Below are positions 61,409 through 64,000 of a stretch of 64,000 bases of DNA, in pieces. The DNA is taken from assembly GCA_013289705.1 (NCBI GenBank), contig JABCZM010000008.1, positions 1-64,000 on the forward strand, written 5' to 3'. How positions within the stretch are numbered: position 1 is the stretch's first letter; each line of letters opens with the position of its first letter. The notes beneath the pieces were generated by a model. It was not told where the DNA came from. It did no database searches and saw only the letters and a list, made by a program, of their open reading frames with translations. Made by a program: the position numbers and the translations under genes. The DNA comes from Candidatus Saccharimonadota bacterium (GTDB taxonomy: Bacteria; Patescibacteriota; Saccharimonadia; Saccharimonadales; UBA4665).

Positions 61409-64000
61409 ATGAGCGCTTCTAGTAAACTCAAGAGACCATCAGGCCAAAAACGTCGGAACACAGCTAACAGTTCTCTCGGTAGCAGCGCCAAGACGATGAA
61501 GCTCAACCAAAGCTTTAGTGAAAAGCGAAAAGCCAAGAAGTCTCTTCGCGCCACTCGCAAAGCTGAGTATTTAAGTACCCTACCTAAGGACCGCTGGAAG
61601 CGAATCCTGTACAGAATGCACCCACGCCGCGTTTTCCACTACTGGTTTAGCCGGGAAGGTGCGATTATGGCGCTGAAGATCACTGGCGTTGGTATTGTGG
61701 CTATGTTCTTGATTGTTATTGGCTTGTTTGCGTATTTCCGCAAGGACTTGCCGTCTATCAAAGACATCTCTGGTGATAAAATAGGTGGCAGCAACACCTA
61801 CTACGACAGCACTGGCCAGACCGTTTTGTGGCAAGATTACGATGCCGTGAAACGTATTCCTGTTGAAGGTAAGGACATGTCACCATTCATCCGTGAAGCC
61901 ACGGTAGCTATTGAAGACAAGGACTTTTACAAGCACGGTGCATTCGACGTTCGTGGTATTTTACGTGCTGGGGTGCACGATGCCATTGGTGGCGGTGGCG
62001 GCACACAAGGTGGTTCAACCATCACGCAGCAACTCGTGAAGCTTAATGAACAATGGACAGACAACCGAACCATTACTCGCAAAGTAAAGGAACTCATCTT
62101 GGCGGTTGAGCTGGAGCGAGAATACTCGAAGGATGACATATTAACTGCCTACTTAAACGTTGCGCCGTACGGTGGCGTTGAAAATGGTGTCGAATCGGCC
62201 GCTCGCGACTACTTTGGGGTTGGTGCTAAAGACTTAACACTACCGGAAGCCGTTATGTTATCTGCGATACCAAAATCCCCAACAGCCTATTCGCCTTATG
62301 GCAGTACACAGTTTAACCCTGCCGCTGGAAACACGTTCGACAAAAGTGCGCTTACCGCACGCATGGACTACATTCTTGACCAGATGGTAAGCCAGCACAT
62401 GATCAGTGAACAGCAGGCAAGCGACGCGAAAAAAGTTGACGTCCTGGCACTCATTAAACCATTGCAACCGAAGTATCAAGGCATCAAAGCACCGTATTTT
62501 GTACTTGCAGCCAAGCAGGAGCTAGAAAATAAGTACGGCACCACAACTGTTCAACGTGGTGGCTGGAAAATCATCACCACGCTTAATCTCAGCCTACAGA
62601 ACACTGCAGAAAATCTGGTTGCTAGTAATTTGCCAAATGTTACACGGCTAACAGCAGGAACAGCTGACGAGGAAGCGACAGTATTAGAGGATGTTCAAAC
62701 CGGACAAATTCAGGCACTAGTCGGCGGAACAGACTTTAGCAATCCGGATCATGGCCAAAACAACTATGCTTCAAGCGTTCTGATACCACCGGGCTCAAGC
62801 TTTAAGCCGTACGATTACACGACGCTCATCAACAACAATAACAATGTTGGCGCTGGCTCCGTGTTGTACGATAGCAAAACAGCACTGCCAGGCTACCCAA
62901 ATACCTGCGACCACAACCCCTTCGCCAAAGGCGCGGCCCCGTGTCCAGCCGGCACAGCACCAGCCGCCTACGACTATGACAATCAATTCCCTGGTCCGGT
63001 TACGCTTCGCTACGCACTTGGTGGCTCACGTAACGTACCGGCCATGAAGGCGATGCTCGAATCTGATCCAACGGATAAATCGAGCCCGACTACAGGTCGT
63101 ATCCAGTCAATCAACAAGACAATCAGCACGGCAAGCGCCATGATGGACAATCCCTATGTCAAGGGCAACACATACAATTGCTACGCAGATGAAGCACTCA
63201 CTGAAGTTAACCAATGTAACACTGCCGCAGCCATCGGTGACGGCGCATTCCTGCACTTGGACGATCATGTTAATGGGCTGGCGACACTGGCTCGACTGGG
63301 CAGTGCCATACCAAGAACATACATCTTACAGATCGACGACTCAAGCGGGAAAACTCTGTACAAATGGCAGCAGCCCAAGGGCACGCAGGTTGTCAAACAA
63401 GACGCCGCCTATATTGTTGACAACATGGCCTCCGATCCAAATGCCAGCTACCTGCCAGGTAGTTGTAGCGCCACAAACTGTACCAAACTCTCGTCTTACG
63501 GCTACAAATTCCAACGTGATAACGGCTGGGACTTTGCCGTCAAGACCGGCACCACCAACAACGGCTTCGACGGTCTAATGACCAGCTGGTCAACCAAGTA
63601 TGCTGTGGTGTCGTGGGTTGGCAACCACAACCGTAACATCAACATCCAAGCACCACGAGGTGCACAGATGGAAACACTGACCGAACCGATGACACGGGGA
63701 CTCATGGAAGCCGCTCATGCTGGTAAAACTCCGGTTAACTGGGTGCAACCGTCTGACATCAAGGTTGCCCCTGCCTACGTGCTTAATCACAAGATCTCAA
63801 GCAATGGTGAGATCCCACCAAGCCCAACCAACGACATCTATCCATCCTGGTATGTCGGTGGTAGCACTACTAAAACAAACACCTCACAAACTATGGACAA
63901 GGTTTCTGGCAAAGTTGCGACCAGCTGTACGCCACCACTTGCCAAAGACGTCCAAACAAACAGTAATGCAGCGTCATGGAACATCGACTTCTTTAACGGC
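61409..64000 (+). CDS. class A penicillin-binding protein, 3' end outside the window
   Basis: At least 864 residues, open to the window end. A basic cytoplasmic segment and one membrane helix (near 95-115) precede a GT51 glycosyltransferase (EDKDFYKHGAFD, GGSTITQQLVK) and a transpeptidase: SxxK at S463-K466 (SSFK), SRN in GGSRNVPAM, KTG at 712-714. It polymerises and cross-links peptidoglycan. AGGGGA lies upstream of the ATG. Confidence 0.93.
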   Translation, partial: MSASSKLKRPSGQKRRNTANSSLGSSAKTMKLNQSFSEKRKAKKSLRATRKAEYLSTLPKDRWKRILYRMHPRRVFHYWFSREGAIMALKITGVGIVAMFLIVIGLFAYFRKDLPSIKDISGDKIGGSNTYYDSTGQTVLWQDYDAVKRIPVEGKDMSPFIREATVAIEDKDFYKHGAFDVRGILRAGVHDAIGGGGGTQGGSTITQQLVKLNEQWTDNRTITRKVKELILAVELEREYSKDDILTAYLNVAPYGGVENGVESAARDYFGVGAKDLTLPEAVMLSAIPKSPTAYSPYGSTQFNPAAGNTFDKSALTARMDYILDQMVSQHMISEQQASDAKKVDVLALIKPLQPKYQGIKAPYFVLAAKQELENKYGTTTVQRGGWKIITTLNLSLQNTAENLVASNLPNVTRLTAGTADEEATVLEDVQTGQIQALVGGTDFSNPDHGQNNYASSVLIPPGSSFKPYDYTTLINNNNNVGAGSVLYDSKTALPGYPNTCDHNPFAKGAAPCPAGTAPAAYDYDNQFPGPVTLRYALGGSRNVPAMKAMLESDPTDKSSPTTGRIQSINKTISTASAMMDNPYVKGNTYNCYADEALTEVNQCNTAAAIGDGAFLHLDDHVNGLATLARLGSAIPRTYILQIDDSSGKTLYKWQQPKGTQVVKQDAAYIVDNMASDPNASYLPGSCSATNCTKLSSYGYKFQRDNGWDFAVKTGTTNNGFDGLMTSWSTKYAVVSWVGNHNRNINIQAPRGAQMETLTEPMTRGLMEAAHAGKTPVNWVQPSDIKVAPAYVLNHKISSNGEIPPSPTNDIYPSWYVGGSTTKTNTSQTMDKVSGKVATSCTPPLAKDVQTNSNAASWNIDFFNG

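Noticed and set aside
1-64000. CRISPR arrays or rRNA genes
   Set aside because: No regularly spaced direct repeats and no conserved 16S, 23S or 5S segments were seen.

Overview
The window looks like a bacterial chromosome segment from a reduced-genome member of the Candidate Phyla Radiation (Patescibacteria), most plausibly Saccharibacteria (TM7). This is inferred from gene content and not from a phylogeny. The evidence is: a compact S10-spc-alpha ribosomal cluster with no rpmD (L30) between rpsE and rplO; zinc-ligand-free L36, S4 and S14 and an RpoC whose zinc-site cysteines are replaced; many short unrecognised proteins wedged into ribosomal operons; and apparently leaderless promoters. TGA is used as a normal stop, so the code is the standard bacterial one. 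Nearly everything from 123 to 51289 is on the minus strand.

Region 1 (about 100-7710) is the most unusual part. It is an aromatic amino-acid operon read leftwards: DAHP synthase, tyrA, pheA, ilvE (frameshifted), aroK, trpR, a TrpC-PfkB kinase fusion and a HAD phosphatase. It carries three stacked controls: a promoter plus a leader peptide with consecutive Trp-Phe-Tyr-Phe codons and a terminator/antiterminator before DAHP synthase; a TrpR-type operator over the internal trpR promoter; and a second leader peptide with tandem Trp codons and its own attenuator between trpR and trpC. The second leader and both attenuators are unannotated small features found by reading the intergenic sequence.

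Region 2 (7716-34187) is the translation block: rpsI-rplM-rplQ-rpoA-rpsD-rpsK-rpsM-rpmJ-infA, then secY and an ABC exporter, the spc and S10 clusters (rplO back to rpsJ, interrupted by two unknown genes), small unknowns, a J-domain protein, an orphan EF-Tu domain II protein, tuf, fusA, rpsG and rpsL. Region 3 (34188-44850) has rpoC, rpoB, clpP under a CIRCE element, an unknown membrane-linked protein and trigger factor. Region 4 (44851-50896) has hisS, a nucleotide-salvage-like cluster (HAD hydrolase, nucleoside hydrolase, frameshifted phosphoribosyltransferase), a second TrpR-superfamily regulator, a divergent MazEF pair and PRPP synthetase.

Region 5 (51346-54432) is accessory. A small native ORF is cut off by a GC-rich block with actinobacterial-looking coding, followed by a complete IS982-type insertion sequence with inverted repeats, a single-membrane-span protein and a tRNA-Leu(TAG). 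Region 6 (54457-64000) is housekeeping again: rsmD, a glycerophosphodiesterase, an unknown, recG, a small membrane protein, a methyltransferase, tyrS and the start of a class A penicillin-binding protein that runs off the window.
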